In this document: positions 45,719 through 55,571 of the stretch, piece by piece
Layout: the number at the start of each line of letters is the position of its first letter
Numbering within the stretch: position 1 is the stretch's first letter
Assembly: GCF_010731895.1 (NCBI RefSeq)
Contig: NZ_AP022596.1
Coordinates: 3,720,001-3,784,000 of the forward strand
DNA: 64,000 bases
Reading direction: 5' to 3'
From: Mycolicibacterium helvum
Lineage (GTDB): Bacteria; Actinomycetota; Actinomycetes; Mycobacteriales; Mycobacteriaceae
Made by a program: the position numbers and the translations under genes
The notes under the pieces: generated by a model
Database searches by the model: none
What the model was told of the DNA's origin: nothing
Seen by the model: the letters and a program-made list of their open reading frames with translations, nothing else

Positions 45719-45755
45719 TTTCGCCTCTAACAGTGTCGTCCGGTAGGCATGTCGT

Positions 45756-46217
45756 CTAGGAGATGTTCGGATCGAAGGTCAGCAGCACGTAGGTCCCCAC
45801 CACCAGCACGATCAGCAGCGAGACCGCCAGCAGCGAGTTGAGCCAGAACTTGGTGGAGTCCTTGCGGGCGTAGTCGTTGATGATCGTGCGGATCCCATTG
45901 CCACCGTGCAGCTGAGCCAGCCACAACAGCAGCAGGTCCCAGGTCTGCCAGAACGGCGAGGCCCAGCGCTGGGCGACGTAGTTGAAGTCGATGCGGTAGA
46001 CGCCGCCGTCCCACATCAGCCCGATGAACAGGTGTCCCAGCGCCAGGAAGATCAAGACGACGCCGGAGAACCGCATGAACAGCCAGGCGTACTTCTCGAA
46101 GTTGGGCATGCCGCCGCGGCGGCGCGGGGTGCGCGGATTGTCCAGCCCGGCCGGACGGTCGTGGCTGCGCTCCAGGATCGGGGCCGGCGGGCCGAGCCGG
46201 TTCTCGGGCGCGCTCAC
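45756..46217 (-). CDS. sdhD: Succinate dehydrogenase hydrophobic membrane anchor subunit
   Basis: The 153-residue anchor starts at GTG 46217, overlapping the sdhC stop (GTGA). Three membrane segments are visible at about 48-66, 88-105 and 128-146. The heme-ligand region is in FRFSGVVLIFLALGHLFIGL, and HGGNGIRTIINDYARK follows the second segment. It pairs with SdhC to bind heme and quinone. It matches Rv3317 in position. The N-terminal 40 residues are a hydrophilic, Pro/Arg-rich extension. Confidence 0.92.
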   Translation of the reverse strand: MSAPENRLGPPAPILERSHDRPAGLDNPRTPRRRGGMPNFEKYAWLFMRFSGVVLIFLALGHLFIGLMWDGGVYRIDFNYVAQRWASPFWQTWDLLLLWLAQLHGGNGIRTIINDYARKDSTKFWLNSLLAVSLLIVLVVGTYVLLTFDPNIS

Positions 46218-46636
46218 AGGAACCGCTCCGCCATGTGCATGCCGATGATCACCAGCGAAGGCACCATCACCAGCAGCCAGACGCCGGCCACCGCCCACAG
46301 CATCTGGCGCTGATAGCGAGGTCCCTGCCACCAGAAGTCGATCAGGATGATCCGTACGCCGTTGAGTGCGTGATAGAGCAGCGCGGCCACCAGGCCGATC
46401 TCCATCAGCCCGACGATCGGCGCCTTATAGGTCTCGACCACTTCGTTGTAGGCCTGCGGGCTGACCCGGACCAGAGCGGTGTCCAGGACATGGACGAAGA
46501 GGAAGAAGAAGATCGTCGCGCCGGTGATGCGGTGCAGCACCCACGACCACATACCGGGGTCGCCGCGGTAGAGAGTGCGCCGTCGTCGAGTCGACTTATC
46601 GCGCGGGCCCGGCACGACCGGTGCCGCTGTACTCAT
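46214..46636 (-). CDS. sdhC: Succinate dehydrogenase cytochrome b556 subunit
   Basis: The 140-residue anchor has the SdhC signature GMWSWVLHRITGATIFFFLFVHVLD, with His ligands, YHALNGVRIILID, and three membrane segments. ATG 46636 is chosen because GGAGG lies six bases upstream; an ATG at 46654 is also in frame but lacks this spacing. It is the first gene of sdhCDAB and diverges from the cdd gene. Confidence 0.93.
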   Translation of the reverse strand: MSTAAPVVPGPRDKSTRRRRTLYRGDPGMWSWVLHRITGATIFFFLFVHVLDTALVRVSPQAYNEVVETYKAPIVGLMEIGLVAALLYHALNGVRIILIDFWWQGPRYQRQMLWAVAGVWLLVMVPSLVIIGMHMAERFL

Positions 46637-46816
46637 CAGCGCCTCCAACACCATCGTTGCTTTTGGGTGGACTCTAACGCCGTTTGTCCGGTGCAAAGAA
46701 CTACCGTGCAGAGACAAGGGGCGGCTATGCGGCCGATTTGGGCCGGGTAACCACCGCGGGGCAACTCCGGTGAGGCGGTTGGTGAATGCATTCAGTATGG
46801 GTGTGGTGAGCGACAC

Positions 46817-47230
46817 ATGACAGCGGAAAGTGAATGGAAATCATTGCGTGCCAAGGCGATTGAGGCGTCCGCTCACGCATACGCGCCATATTCGGGGTTC
46901 CCGGTCGGGGCTGCCGCCGTGGTCGACGACGGCCGCGTCGTCACCGGCTGCAATGTGGAAAATGTCTCATATGGCCTAGGTCTCTGTGCCGAGTGCGCGG
47001 TGGTCTGCGCCCTGATGTCCGGCGGCGGTGGCCGGCTGGTCGCGGTGGCGGTGGTGGATGCCACCGGGGTGGCGTTGATGCCGTGCGGACGGTGCCGGCA
47101 GCTGCTTCTCGAACACGGCGGGCCCGAGCTGCTCGTTGATCACCCACATGGCCCGCGCCGACTGGCCGAGCTGTTGCCCGATGCCTTCGGTCCCGATGAT
47201 CTGGCCCGGGTGGAGCGGGAAAAGCCGTGA
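46817..47230 (+). CDS. cdd: Cytidine deaminase
   Basis: The 137-residue zinc enzyme deaminates cytidine and deoxycytidine to uridine forms. It has YAPYSGFPVGAA, TGCNVENVSYGLGL, the catalytic C57-A-E59 and the zinc-binding C90 and C93 in MPCGRCRQLLLE. It is the first gene of a coupled salvage operon cdd-deoA-add, matching Rv3315c-Rv3313c. The stop overlaps the GTG of deoA. Confidence 0.95.
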   Translation: MTAESEWKSLRAKAIEASAHAYAPYSGFPVGAAAVVDDGRVVTGCNVENVSYGLGLCAECAVVCALMSGGGGRLVAVAVVDATGVALMPCGRCRQLLLEHGGPELLVDHPHGPRRLAELLPDAFGPDDLARVEREKP

Positions 47231-48525
47231 CGGAGTTCACATTCGATGCCCCGACGATCATCCGGGTCAAACGTGACGGCTTCCGGTTGACCGACGACGC
47301 CATCGACTGGGTGATCGACGCCTATACCCACGGACGGGTGGCCGATGAGCAGATGTCGGCGCTGCTCATGGCGATCTTCCTGCGCGGGATGGATCGCGGT
47401 GAGATCTCCCGGTGGACGACGGCGATGATCGCCTCCGGCGAGAAGCTGGACTTCAGCGATCTACGTCGCGACGGGCGCCCGCTGCAGACGGTGGACAAAC
47501 ACTCCACCGGCGGGGTGGGCGACAAGATCACCATTCCCTTGGTCGCCGTCGTCGCCGCGTGCGGTGCGGCAGTTCCGCAGGCCGCCGGCCGCGGTCTTGG
47601 GCACACCGGCGGCACCCTGGACAAGCTCGAGTCGATTCCCGGATTCACCGCCGAGATCACCAAAGCGCAAGTCCGTCAGCAGTTATCGCAGATCGGCGCG
47701 GCTATCTTCGCCGCCGGCGAGTTGGCGCCCGCCGACCGCAAGATCTATGCGTTGCGTGATGTCACGGGCACGGTGGAATCTCTGCCGTTGATTGCCAGCT
47801 CGGTGATGAGTAAAAAGCTGGCCGAGGGCGCCGATGCCCTGGTGCTCGATGTGAAGGTCGGCCGCGGGGCGTTCCTGAAGACCGAAGCCGAATCCCGGGA
47901 GCTGGCCGCCACGATGGTCGAGCTGGGGCTGGCCCAAGGGGTGCCGACGCGGGCGCTGTTGACCGATATGGACATTCCGCTGGGCCGCACCATAGGTAAC
48001 GCCCTGGAAGTCGCCGAGTCCCTCGAGGTGCTGGCCGGTGGCGGGCCCGACGACGTGGTGGAACTGACGGTCCGATTAGCCGTCGAGATGCTGGATCTCG
48101 CCGGGATCGACGGCTGTGACCCGGCGCAGACATTGCGCGACGGCACCGCGATGGACCGCTTCCGCGCACTGGTCGCCGCCCAGGGCGGGGATGTTCACGC
48201 GCAGCTTCCGATCGGTGTCCATTCTGAGACCGTGACGGCACCGCGAGGCGGCACAATGGGGGACATCGACGCGATGGCAATTGGGCTGACGGTGTGGCGG
48301 CTCGGCGCTGGCCGGGCCTCCCCGGGCGAGCGCGTGCAATCCGGTGCCGGGGTGCGTATCCACCGTCGTCCCGGTGAACCGGTTTGCGCTGGTGAGCCAC
48401 TATTCACCCTGTACACCGACACGCCAGAGCGGATTCCCGCCGCCATGGGCGAGCTCGACGGTGCCTGGACCATCGTCGACACATTTCAGGAGCGCGGGCC
48501 ACTGATCATCGATCGGATCGCCTGA
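47227..48525 (+). CDS. deoA: Thymidine phosphorylase
   Basis: The 432-residue enzyme phosphorolyses thymidine to thymine and deoxyribose-1-phosphate. It starts at GTG 47227. Motifs are [15 protein letters not shown] (91-105), [20 protein letters not shown] (family signature) and [20 protein letters not shown], with the phosphate-binding and C-terminal domains ([20 protein letters not shown]) complete. It lies between cdd and add with overlaps at both ends, so translation is coupled. Confidence 0.95.
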   Translation: MTEFTFDAPTIIRVKRDGFRLTDDAIDWVIDAYTHGRVADEQMSALLMAIFLRGMDRGEISRWTTAMIASGEKLDFSDLRRDGRPLQTVDKHSTGGVGDKITIPLVAVVAACGAAVPQAAGRGLGHTGGTLDKLESIPGFTAEITKAQVRQQLSQIGAAIFAAGELAPADRKIYALRDVTGTVESLPLIASSVMSKKLAEGADALVLDVKVGRGAFLKTEAESRELAATMVELGLAQGVPTRALLTDMDIPLGRTIGNALEVAESLEVLAGGGPDDVVELTVRLAVEMLDLAGIDGCDPAQTLRDGTAMDRFRALVAAQGGDVHAQLPIGVHSETVTAPRGGTMGDIDAMAIGLTVWRLGAGRASPGERVQSGAGVRIHRRPGEPVCAGEPLFTLYTDTPERIPAAMGELDGAWTIVDTFQERGPLIIDRIA

Positions 48526-49613
48526 TGCCCACCCCGCTGACGCTCGCGATGATCGGCCAGGCGCCCAAGGCGCTGCTGCACGATCACCTCGACGGCGGGT
48601 TGCGCCCGGCCACCGTCCTCGACATCGCCGAGCAGATCGGCTACGACGGGCTGCCCGCCACCGACGAGGCCGACCTGGCCGCGTGGTTTCGCACCGCGGC
48701 GCACAGCGGGTCGCTGGTGCGCTACCTCGAACCGTTCGCCCACACCGTCGCGGTCATGCAGACCGCCGAGTCGTTGCACCGGGTCGCCTTCGAATGTGTC
48801 GAGGACCTGGCCGCCGATAACGTCGTGTATGCCGAGGTCCGGTTTGCCCCCGAACTGCACATCGACCGCGGGCTGTCCCTCGACGACGTTGTGGACGCGG
48901 TGCTGGCCGGTTTCGCTGAGGGGGAGAAGGCCGCCGCGGCGGCCGGGCGCCCTATCGTGGTGCGCTGCCTGGTGACCGCGATGCGCCATGCGGCCCGGTC
49001 CCGGGGGATCGCCGAGCTGGCGATCCGGTTTCGGGACAAGGGTGTGGTGGGATTCGACATCGCCGGCGCCGAGGCCGGTTATCCACCGACGCGTCACCTC
49101 GACGCGTTCGAGTACATGCGAACCAACAACGCGCGTTTCACCATCCACGCCGGTGAGGCATTCGGTCTGCCGTCCATTCACGAAGCCCTGGCCTATTGCG
49201 GTGCCGATCGTCTCGGCCACGGTGTTCGGATCGTCGACGACATCGAGGTGCTGCCGGACGGGACGGCCCGATTGGGTCCGCTGGCCGCGATCCTGCGCGA
49301 CAAACGGATTCCGTTGGAGATGTGCCCGAGCTCCAATGTGCAGACCGGCGCGGTGGACAGTATCGCCAGCCATCCGTTCGACTTGCTGGCCCGGCTGCGA
49401 TTCCGGGTCACGGTCAACACCGACAACCGCCTGATGAGCGACACCACGATGAGCCAGGAGATGCTGCGCCTGGTCGAGGCGTTCGGCTACGGGTGGAGTG
49501 ATCTCGAGCGGTTCACCATCAACGCGATGAAGTCGGCGTTCATCCACTTCGACGAGCGTCTGGCCATCATCGACGAGGTGATCAAGCCCCGCTACGCCGT
49601 GCTGATCGGCTGA
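48525..49613 (+). CDS. add: Adenosine deaminase
   Basis: The 362-residue zinc enzyme converts adenosine to inosine. Metal and catalytic residues are seen in [14 protein letters not shown] (H19, H21), [30 protein letters not shown], and [15 protein letters not shown]. Its start overlaps the deoA stop (TGATG). It corresponds to Rv3313c. After the stop, about 180 bases lead to the MmpL gene. Confidence 0.95.
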   Translation: MPTPLTLAMIGQAPKALLHDHLDGGLRPATVLDIAEQIGYDGLPATDEADLAAWFRTAAHSGSLVRYLEPFAHTVAVMQTAESLHRVAFECVEDLAADNVVYAEVRFAPELHIDRGLSLDDVVDAVLAGFAEGEKAAAAAGRPIVVRCLVTAMRHAARSRGIAELAIRFRDKGVVGFDIAGAEAGYPPTRHLDAFEYMRTNNARFTIHAGEAFGLPSIHEALAYCGADRLGHGVRIVDDIEVLPDGTARLGPLAAILRDKRIPLEMCPSSNVQTGAVDSIASHPFDLLARLRFRVTVNTDNRLMSDTTMSQEMLRLVEAFGYGWSDLERFTINAMKSAFIHFDERLAIIDEVIKPRYAVLIG

Positions 49614-49796
49614 CACCCGCCTGGGGGCCGCCCTGTCACTGCCAATGTGTTTGCTCCGGCGCGGCATGGGGCGGTTCCCGCCGCGCTTATTTGTCGGTGT
49701 GGGCGTACGCTCCGATTCGCGGGCCTGCGCTCGCCACGAATTGCGTCGCCACCTCGTGATACATGTCCGGGTGTTCGCGCGATGTAACTTGGTGTG

Positions 49797-52700
49797 ATGT
49801 CCAAGCGCGCCATTTTGAGGGGCGTGTCCGCGCATAGGCTCCTCACGGGCTTGGGTCGGATGATCGTTCGCCATCCTCTGCTGGTGATCGCTGCTTGGCT
49901 CGTTCTGGCTGGGGCCATGATGGCCCTGATCACCCCGTTGTCGGTCGTTTCGGCCCGCAACCCGCCGTCTTTCCTGCCCCAAGACGCTCCGGTGCTGCTC
50001 TCGGTCAAGAAAATGCAGACCGCATTTCACGAAGCCGACGCCGGTAATTTCGCGGCGATCATCCTCAGTAACGAGAACGGGCTGACGCCTGCCGACGAGG
50101 TTGCCTACCGAAAGATCGTCGACAAGCTCAAGGACGAGACCAAGAACGTCACGTCGATGCAGGATTTCGTGCGCACTCCGGAGCTGAAAGAGGTGATGAC
50201 CAGCAAGGACGGGAAGGCATGGAATCTGCCGGTCAGCATGGCGGGCACCATGGGCGCGCCGGACGGCCAGGAGGCGTACCGCAACGTCATCAAGGCGGTC
50301 CAGGAGGCGGCGAAGGGGACATCGCTCGAGGTCAACGTGGTCGGTGGTGCCTCGACCATGGAGGATATGAACGCGATCGGTGCGCGCGATCAGCACATGA
50401 TCGAGATCGCCACGGTTGGCCTCGTGTTCACGATTCTGCTGCTGGTGTATCGCAGCCTGATCGCGATGATGATGCCGTTGATCACCATCGGCATTTCGCT
50501 GGTGGTTGCTCAACAGGCCGTCGCCGGCCTCGGTGAACTCGGGCTGGGGCTCGGCCCGCAGACCATGATGTTGATGACCGGAATGATCATGGGCGCCGGC
50601 ATCGACTACGGCGTGTTCCTCTATAGCCGCTATCAGGAACTCACCAAGGCCGGGCTGGCGTCGGACGACGCCCTGGTCGAAGCGCTGGCCACGATCGGCG
50701 AGGTGATCGCCGGTTCGGCGGGCACCGTCGCCATCACGTTCTTGGGGATGTCCTTCACCAAACTGGCGATCTTCTCCACCGTCGGCCCTGCCCTGTCGGT
50801 GACGATCTTCGTGGGCTTCCTGGCGTCGATCACCCTGCTCCCGGCGTTCATCGTGCTCGCCGGCCGGCGCGGATGGATCAAACAGCGACGTGACATAACC
50901 GGCCGATTCTGGCGGCGGTCGGGCGTGATGATCGTGCGCCGCCCCGTCCTGCTGTTGACCACCAGTGTGCTGATCCTGGGCGGGTTGGCGGCGACCACCA
51001 TCAAGATGAACTTCAACTACGACGACCGCAAGAACCTGCCACAGGACTCCGCAAGCAACCACGCCTACGAGGTGATGGACAAGCACTTCCCGATCAGCAG
51101 CACGCTGCAGCAGTTCCTGTTCATCCAGTCGCCGAACGACCTGCGCAGCCCCAAGGCGCTGGCCGATATGGAGCAGATGGCCGCACGGGTCGCGCAGCTG
51201 CCCGATATCGACATGGTCCGCGGGATCACCAGGCCCACCGGGCACGTGCTCGAGCAAGCCAAGACCACTTATCAGGCCGGTGAGGTCGGCACCAAGCTGG
51301 GCGACGCCTCCAACCTCATCCACGCCAATGACGACAACCTCAGTTTGCTCTCGGGTGGCGCCGGAAAGATGGCCGACGTCCTCGGCCAGATCCGCAACCA
51401 AGTGGTGGGATCGATCGCCAGCGTTCGAGGGTTGACGAGTGCGCTGGACGCCATGTCGCAGAAATACGGCGGGTCCACGACGCTCGACCAGATCGACAAG
51501 ACCGCCACGCTGGTGACCAGCATGCGGACCCTGGGCGACTCGTTGGGGGTCAGCATTCTGCGGGTTACGAGTATCAGCGACTGGGCCACTCCGATGGTCA
51601 ACGCGCTGAATGTCAGCCCGCAGTGTGATGCGGATCCGGCCTGCGTCAACTCGCGATCAGACCTGCAGAAGATCGTCGACGTCAGTAACACCGATGCCGT
51701 CCACTCCATCGAGGCATTTGCCCGCGACTTGTCGGCGACCGACGGATCGCAGAAGCTCGACGATTCGGTTCACATGCTGAGCCAGAACGTGCAGAAGGCC
51801 ACCGCGGCCGCTCGTGCGCTGGGTGTGGGTCAGCCGGGCGGGGTCGAGAAGAAGCTCAACGAGGCGGTTACGGGCGCCAACCAGCTTGCCGACGCGAGCC
51901 GCCAACTCGCGGTGGGTGTGCAGACCCTTGTCGACCAGACAAGGACTATGGGCTCGGGCCTGGATCAGGCCTCGTCGTTCCTGTTGGCGATGAAGCGGGA
52001 GGCGTCGGATCCGCCGATGTCGGGTTTCTACATCCCGCCCGAGGTCCTGACCATGGACGAGTTCAAGAAGGCCGCCAAGCTGTTCGTGTCCGAGGACGGC
52101 CATTCCGCGCGCTACCTGGTCCAGACGGCGCTCAATCCGTTCAGCACCGCGGCGATGGATCAGACCAAGACGATTGTCGACACCGCGATCGCGGCGACGC
52201 CCAATACGCAGCTGGCCGGTTCCGAGATCTCGATGCTGGGGTTCTCGTCGATCAACGCCAACGTCCGGGATTTCTATGACGCCGACTTCGTCTACATCCT
52301 CTGCATGACGTTGGTCGTGGTCTTTCTGATCCTTTTCTTGCTGCTGCGCGCGGTCGTCGCACCCCTGTATCTCGTGCTGTCGGTGGTGCTGTCGTACGGC
52401 GCCGCACTGGGCATTGGCGTCGTGCTGTTCCAGTTCATCCTTGGCCAGGAATTGGCTTGGGGTGTACCGGGAATCGCGTTCATGGTGCTCGTCGCCGTCG
52501 GCGCCGACTACAACCTCCTGCTGATCTCGCGGATTCGCGATGAGGCGAAATACGGTGTGCGCTCGGCAGTTATCCGCACTGTCGGTGCCACCGGCGGGGT
52601 GATCACCTCGGCGGGCCTGATCTTCGCGGCATCGATGATGGCGCTGACCGTCAGTAGCGTCCTCACGGCGGCGCAGATCGGCTTCGTGATCGGGGTCGGC

Positions 52701-52955
52701 CTGCTCCTGGACACCTTCCTGGTGCGCACCCTCACGGTGCCGGCAGCGGCCGTGCTGGTCGGCGACGCCAACTGGTGGCCCTCCAAACCGCCACGCGTCA
52801 AGCTCAAGGCCGCTCGGATGGCTGCCGCGACGGCCACGGCCTCAGCTGCGGCGACCGTGGCGGTACTCGACGAAGACCTCGAAGAAATGGCCGAAGACTT
52901 CGATGACGCGGAAGAGGACGAGCCTCTTACCGACCTCCACCCCGAAGTCGAATAG
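49797..52955 (+). CDS. MmpL/RND-family lipid exporter
   Basis: The 1052-residue protein has the RND layout of two repeats of six membrane segments with two periplasmic porter domains. Membrane segment 1 is about 22-48. The proton-relay DY pairs are D270-Y271 (GAGIDYGVFLYSRYQE) and D904-Y905 (GADYNLLLISRIRDE). A long periplasmic/coiled region (about 470-760) includes NVSPQCDADPACVNS, with two cysteines, and several Gln/Asp-rich helices. The acidic C-terminal tail is about 45 residues. MmpL proteins export mycobacterial envelope lipids and sometimes siderophores. ATG 49797 is preferred to the GTG three bases before. The 3' end overlaps the oppositely oriented oxidoreductase by 29 bases. No MmpS partner is adjacent. 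Confidence 0.92.
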   Translation: MSKRAILRGVSAHRLLTGLGRMIVRHPLLVIAAWLVLAGAMMALITPLSVVSARNPPSFLPQDAPVLLSVKKMQTAFHEADAGNFAAIILSNENGLTPADEVAYRKIVDKLKDETKNVTSMQDFVRTPELKEVMTSKDGKAWNLPVSMAGTMGAPDGQEAYRNVIKAVQEAAKGTSLEVNVVGGASTMEDMNAIGARDQHMIEIATVGLVFTILLLVYRSLIAMMMPLITIGISLVVAQQAVAGLGELGLGLGPQTMMLMTGMIMGAGIDYGVFLYSRYQELTKAGLASDDALVEALATIGEVIAGSAGTVAITFLGMSFTKLAIFSTVGPALSVTIFVGFLASITLLPAFIVLAGRRGWIKQRRDITGRFWRRSGVMIVRRPVLLLTTSVLILGGLAATTIKMNFNYDDRKNLPQDSASNHAYEVMDKHFPISSTLQQFLFIQSPNDLRSPKALADMEQMAARVAQLPDIDMVRGITRPTGHVLEQAKTTYQAGEVGTKLGDASNLIHANDDNLSLLSGGAGKMADVLGQIRNQVVGSIASVRGLTSALDAMSQKYGGSTTLDQIDKTATLVTSMRTLGDSLGVSILRVTSISDWATPMVNALNVSPQCDADPACVNSRSDLQKIVDVSNTDAVHSIEAFARDLSATDGSQKLDDSVHMLSQNVQKATAAARALGVGQPGGVEKKLNEAVTGANQLADASRQLAVGVQTLVDQTRTMGSGLDQASSFLLAMKREASDPPMSGFYIPPEVLTMDEFKKAAKLFVSEDGHSARYLVQTALNPFSTAAMDQTKTIVDTAIAATPNTQLAGSEISMLGFSSINANVRDFYDADFVYILCMTLVVVFLILFLLLRAVVAPLYLVLSVVLSYGAALGIGVVLFQFILGQELAWGVPGIAFMVLVAVGADYNLLLISRIRDEAKYGVRSAVIRTVGATGGVITSAGLIFAASMMALTVSSVLTAAQIGFVIGVGLLLDTFLVRTLTVPAAAVLVGDANWWPSKPPRVKLKAARMAAATATASAAATVAVLDEDLEEMAEDFDDAEEDEPLTDLHPEVE

Positions 52956-53985
52956 CTGAAGCCGGCAGCCACGGGGTGGCGCGGGCAGCCCAGCTGACCA
53001 GGTTGTCCGCCACGGCGTCCTCGAGCCGGTACCGGGTATTCACCGGGTCGGATCCAATCCCCGGGTCGCTGCGCTCCTGCCCGCCCGGCTTCCACAGCGA
53101 CGAGATCACCTGGCTCAGCCCGTCGATGCGGAGCACGTTGAACTCGGAATCGTCTTCGAGCTCCATCGCGTTGATCGCCGCGTGGTGCGGAAGGTCGATC
53201 TTCATCAGCGTACCGAGCCCGTCGATGGCGAACCCGGTCAGTCCGGTGTCGTCTTGCAGGCGAACAAGCTTGGCGCCCTGAGCATTTGGGATCTCGTAGC
53301 CCATGGGGTGTCCGGTCAGGATGGCCTTGCTGCCGGTGACGACGAACGATCCTTCGCCCTGGCGGTACGGCTCGCGAACCTCGCCGGTAATTCCGCCGCG
53401 GAAGCGGTAGTTGATGTTGACGCCGCCTGGAACACGCTGACTGCGGGCCGAACTCGGCGGCAGGAGGCCCAGCCAGGATCGCAGGAGTGCCAATGCGTGG
53501 TAGCGATAGCCCATCTCGGACATCGAGATTCGGCTGACCTCGCCGAGCGCACCCGAGGAGATGGCGTCGCCGACCAGGCGGTACTGCGGCATGTTCATGA
53601 AGTCTTCGCCGATCCGGATCTGCGACCACTTCCGGAACTGAGTCAGTCGCGCAAGATCTTGGAGGCGCCCGACTCCTGGGGTATCGATCACCAACGCGGC
53701 CCCGGGTGCCAGGTGGGCGATGGACTTCAGCACGGCAACGTTGTTGGTCAGCGTCACCGACACCAGTGCGAGGTCGATGTCTCCCGGGCGCAAGACCCGT
53801 GGGTCCTCGATGGCCTCCACGCCCCATCGCTGTGCGGCGCGTCGTGCATTCTCATTCGTCCGAGAGTGGATTCCGACGACCTCGACGTGGGAACTCAACA
53901 GATTCAACGCCGGAAGGAAGGCGTTGCGAACTCGGTATCCGGACCCGACGACGAGCGCCCGCAGCCGGTTACTGGGCTGGGTCAC
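52927..53985 (-). CDS. Gfo/Idh/MocA-family NAD(P)-dependent oxidoreductase
   Basis: The 352-residue protein starts at GTG 53985. It has an N-terminal Rossmann motif LRALVVGSGYRVRNAFLPAL, HVEVVGIHSRTNENARRAAQRWG, and DIDLALVSVTLTNN. The C-terminal catalytic domain has IRIGEDFMNMPQYRLVGDAI and NYRFRGGITGEVREPYRQGEG. Such enzymes usually act on sugars or cyclitols, or on a related oxidation. It is coupled to the dioxygenase gene by a GTGA overlap. The substrate is unknown; a role in tailoring an envelope lipid or sugar is inference from context. Confidence 0.82.
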   Translation of the reverse strand: MTQPSNRLRALVVGSGYRVRNAFLPALNLLSSHVEVVGIHSRTNENARRAAQRWGVEAIEDPRVLRPGDIDLALVSVTLTNNVAVLKSIAHLAPGAALVIDTPGVGRLQDLARLTQFRKWSQIRIGEDFMNMPQYRLVGDAISSGALGEVSRISMSEMGYRYHALALLRSWLGLLPPSSARSQRVPGGVNINYRFRGGITGEVREPYRQGEGSFVVTGSKAILTGHPMGYEIPNAQGAKLVRLQDDTGLTGFAIDGLGTLMKIDLPHHAAINAMELEDDSEFNVLRIDGLSQVISSLWKPGGQERSDPGIGSDPVNTRYRLEDAVADNLVSWAARATPWLPASAIRLRGGGR

Positions 53986-54827
53986 ACAACGCCCGCGGCG
54001 GCCAGCACTCGAAACCCGACGGTCTGGGCGCGGATATAAGTCGCCTGCGCCCGCGACAACTCGTTCTTCGTGGTCGGCGGCAGCGGGGTGCCAGCCGGAA
54101 TCTCGCCGCGGTCCTGCAGCGGGGCAGTGCTTCCCACCCGGCGCTCGTCGATCAGGGCGAGCAGGGCCGGATCAGTCAGGTGCGCGCGGGCATCCTGAAA
54201 CTCGGGCAACCCGATCCGGTCGTTCGGCAAGCCGGCGGGCTGGAACGAGACCTTCAGGACGCGCCGGCGCAGTGCACCGCGGTTGGGTGACGCACGGTGG
54301 AAGTAGGAGCGATTCCACATCGCTGCGGTGCCGATCGGGCCGACCAACTGCACCGCATCGCCGCCCGCGCGCATGCCGTTGTTGGGCCGGTGCGGGTAGA
54401 ACTCGAACGCACCATCCCCCTCGCCGACCGGCGACAGCAGGATGAAGATGCTGATGAAGGAAGGGAAATCGGGGGTGTAGGCGCCGATCGTCTCGGTATC
54501 GCGGTGCCAGCCCAGCGGCTTGTCGCGGTGAATGTGCGGCCTGCCCTGATTGGCGGCGACCTCGTAGCTGTGGCAGTGGTAGAGCAGGGCTGACGGGTGG
54601 ATGCCGGCGATCACCCGGCGGACGGGCTCGCTGAACAGCTCGGCGAATATGCCGGTCTCGGCCAGCGCATCGGCATTCGCATACGACCGTCGCTCACCGT
54701 CGGCTCCAGCGAAGATCGGATCGAGCCGGCGGTTCCAGTCTTCGACCATCTCAACTGGCCAGAGCCCGGTCAAATCGGCGATGCCCTGGTTTGCCAGCAG
54801 GTCAGGCAAAGTCAGTGTCGACGTCAC
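53982..54827 (-). CDS. Phytanoyl-CoA-dioxygenase (PhyH) family Fe(II)/2-oxoglutarate oxygenase
   Basis: The 281-residue protein has the double-stranded beta-helix motif: HxD at H108 and D110 (PLGWHRDTETIG), the distal His177 (RSYFHRASPN) and an Arg cluster at 187-189 suited to the 2-oxoglutarate carboxylate. DFPSFISIFILLSPV and GDGAFEFYPHRPNN agree with PhyH-like enzymes. It should hydroxylate, or otherwise oxidise, an acyl or alicyclic substrate using iron, oxygen and 2-oxoglutarate. The GTGA overlap with the oxidoreductase indicates one transcript, and the product may be oxidised further by that enzyme. Confidence 0.87.
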   Translation of the reverse strand: MTSTLTLPDLLANQGIADLTGLWPVEMVEDWNRRLDPIFAGADGERRSYANADALAETGIFAELFSEPVRRVIAGIHPSALLYHCHSYEVAANQGRPHIHRDKPLGWHRDTETIGAYTPDFPSFISIFILLSPVGEGDGAFEFYPHRPNNGMRAGGDAVQLVGPIGTAAMWNRSYFHRASPNRGALRRRVLKVSFQPAGLPNDRIGLPEFQDARAHLTDPALLALIDERRVGSTAPLQDRGEIPAGTPLPPTTKNELSRAQATYIRAQTVGFRVLAAAGVV

Positions 54828-54971
54828 CAGTGATACCTCCCTCAGGCCATGACGATCGGCCGCGGCCAGCGTGGAATTGAAATCCGCGATGCAACGCTAC
54901 AGGCTATCGGCGCTGGCTGCGAGGGCCGGAAGTCACCTGCAACCGGAAAGTGACGCGGCGCCGGGCGTGGA

Positions 54972-55571
54972 CTACTTGGCGAAGACGAACAGCCGGTGCT
55001 GGTACCCGTCGGCGTTTGCCCAGTTCTCTTCGTGCAGGCTCGAGTAGCCCCGCTCCCGGAAGAGTGACCGAACTTCCTCTTCCTGGTAGCTGTTCAACCA
55101 GCCTCGGCTGATCCGGTCGACGGCACCGAGCTTGGTGCGCCGGAACTGATCGTTGGTGTCGGGGCAGCCGTAGGAGATCACGCAGCGCGGTACGAATGTC
55201 GATAGCCAGTCGATCACCGCCGGCACGTCACGAAGGTACTCCAGGACCCCCATGGTCACGGCAACGTCGTAGGTGTCCTCGCGCAGCTCGGGCAGTGGGC
55301 GCTCGTTGAGGTCGCAGACGATCGTTCCCGGGCCCCGGTCGACGAGATCTGACGGTGTGTAGGTGCACGACGGGTCGAGGTGCTTTTCGAGGGTGCGGGT
55401 GCCCGCACCGAACTCGATTACCCGGCTGCCGGCCGGGATCAGCTCGGCGGCCCGTTGTGTCCGCGGCTCCCAGTCGGAGTACAGATTGCGGGTATCGGCC
55501 CAGCGCTTGTAGTCGGTCTTTTGGCGCAGTGCCGCGATGACCCCCAACTTAGGGATATGGACTCGGCTCAC
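54972..55571 (-). CDS. Class I SAM-dependent methyltransferase
   Basis: The 199-residue protein has a compact methyltransferase fold: motif I VIEFGAGTRTLEKHL (51-65), TYTPSDLVDRGPGTIVCDLNE, DVAVTMGVLEYLRDVPAV and the late YSSLHEENWANADGYQHRLFVFAK. It is similar in size and form to MetW-like and O-methyltransferases. It is on the same strand as the PhyH and oxidoreductase genes, 144 bases upstream, so co-transcription is possible. The substrate is not evident. Confidence 0.8.
   Translation of the reverse strand: MSRVHIPKLGVIAALRQKTDYKRWADTRNLYSDWEPRTQRAAELIPAGSRVIEFGAGTRTLEKHLDPSCTYTPSDLVDRGPGTIVCDLNERPLPELREDTYDVAVTMGVLEYLRDVPAVIDWLSTFVPRCVISYGCPDTNDQFRRTKLGAVDRISRGWLNSYQEEEVRSLFRERGYSSLHEENWANADGYQHRLFVFAK

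Noticed and set aside
43952..45730. 592-codon plus-strand frame opposite sdhA
   Set aside because: Mirror of the sdhA coding frame; no start context or motifs, and it would contradict the sdhCDAB operon.
48486..51401. 971-codon open frame on the minus strand opposite add and the MmpL gene
   Set aside because: It is antisense to two clearly homologous genes, is rich in His, Arg, Asp and Gln as expected from the reverse of G+C-rich codons, and has no domain.
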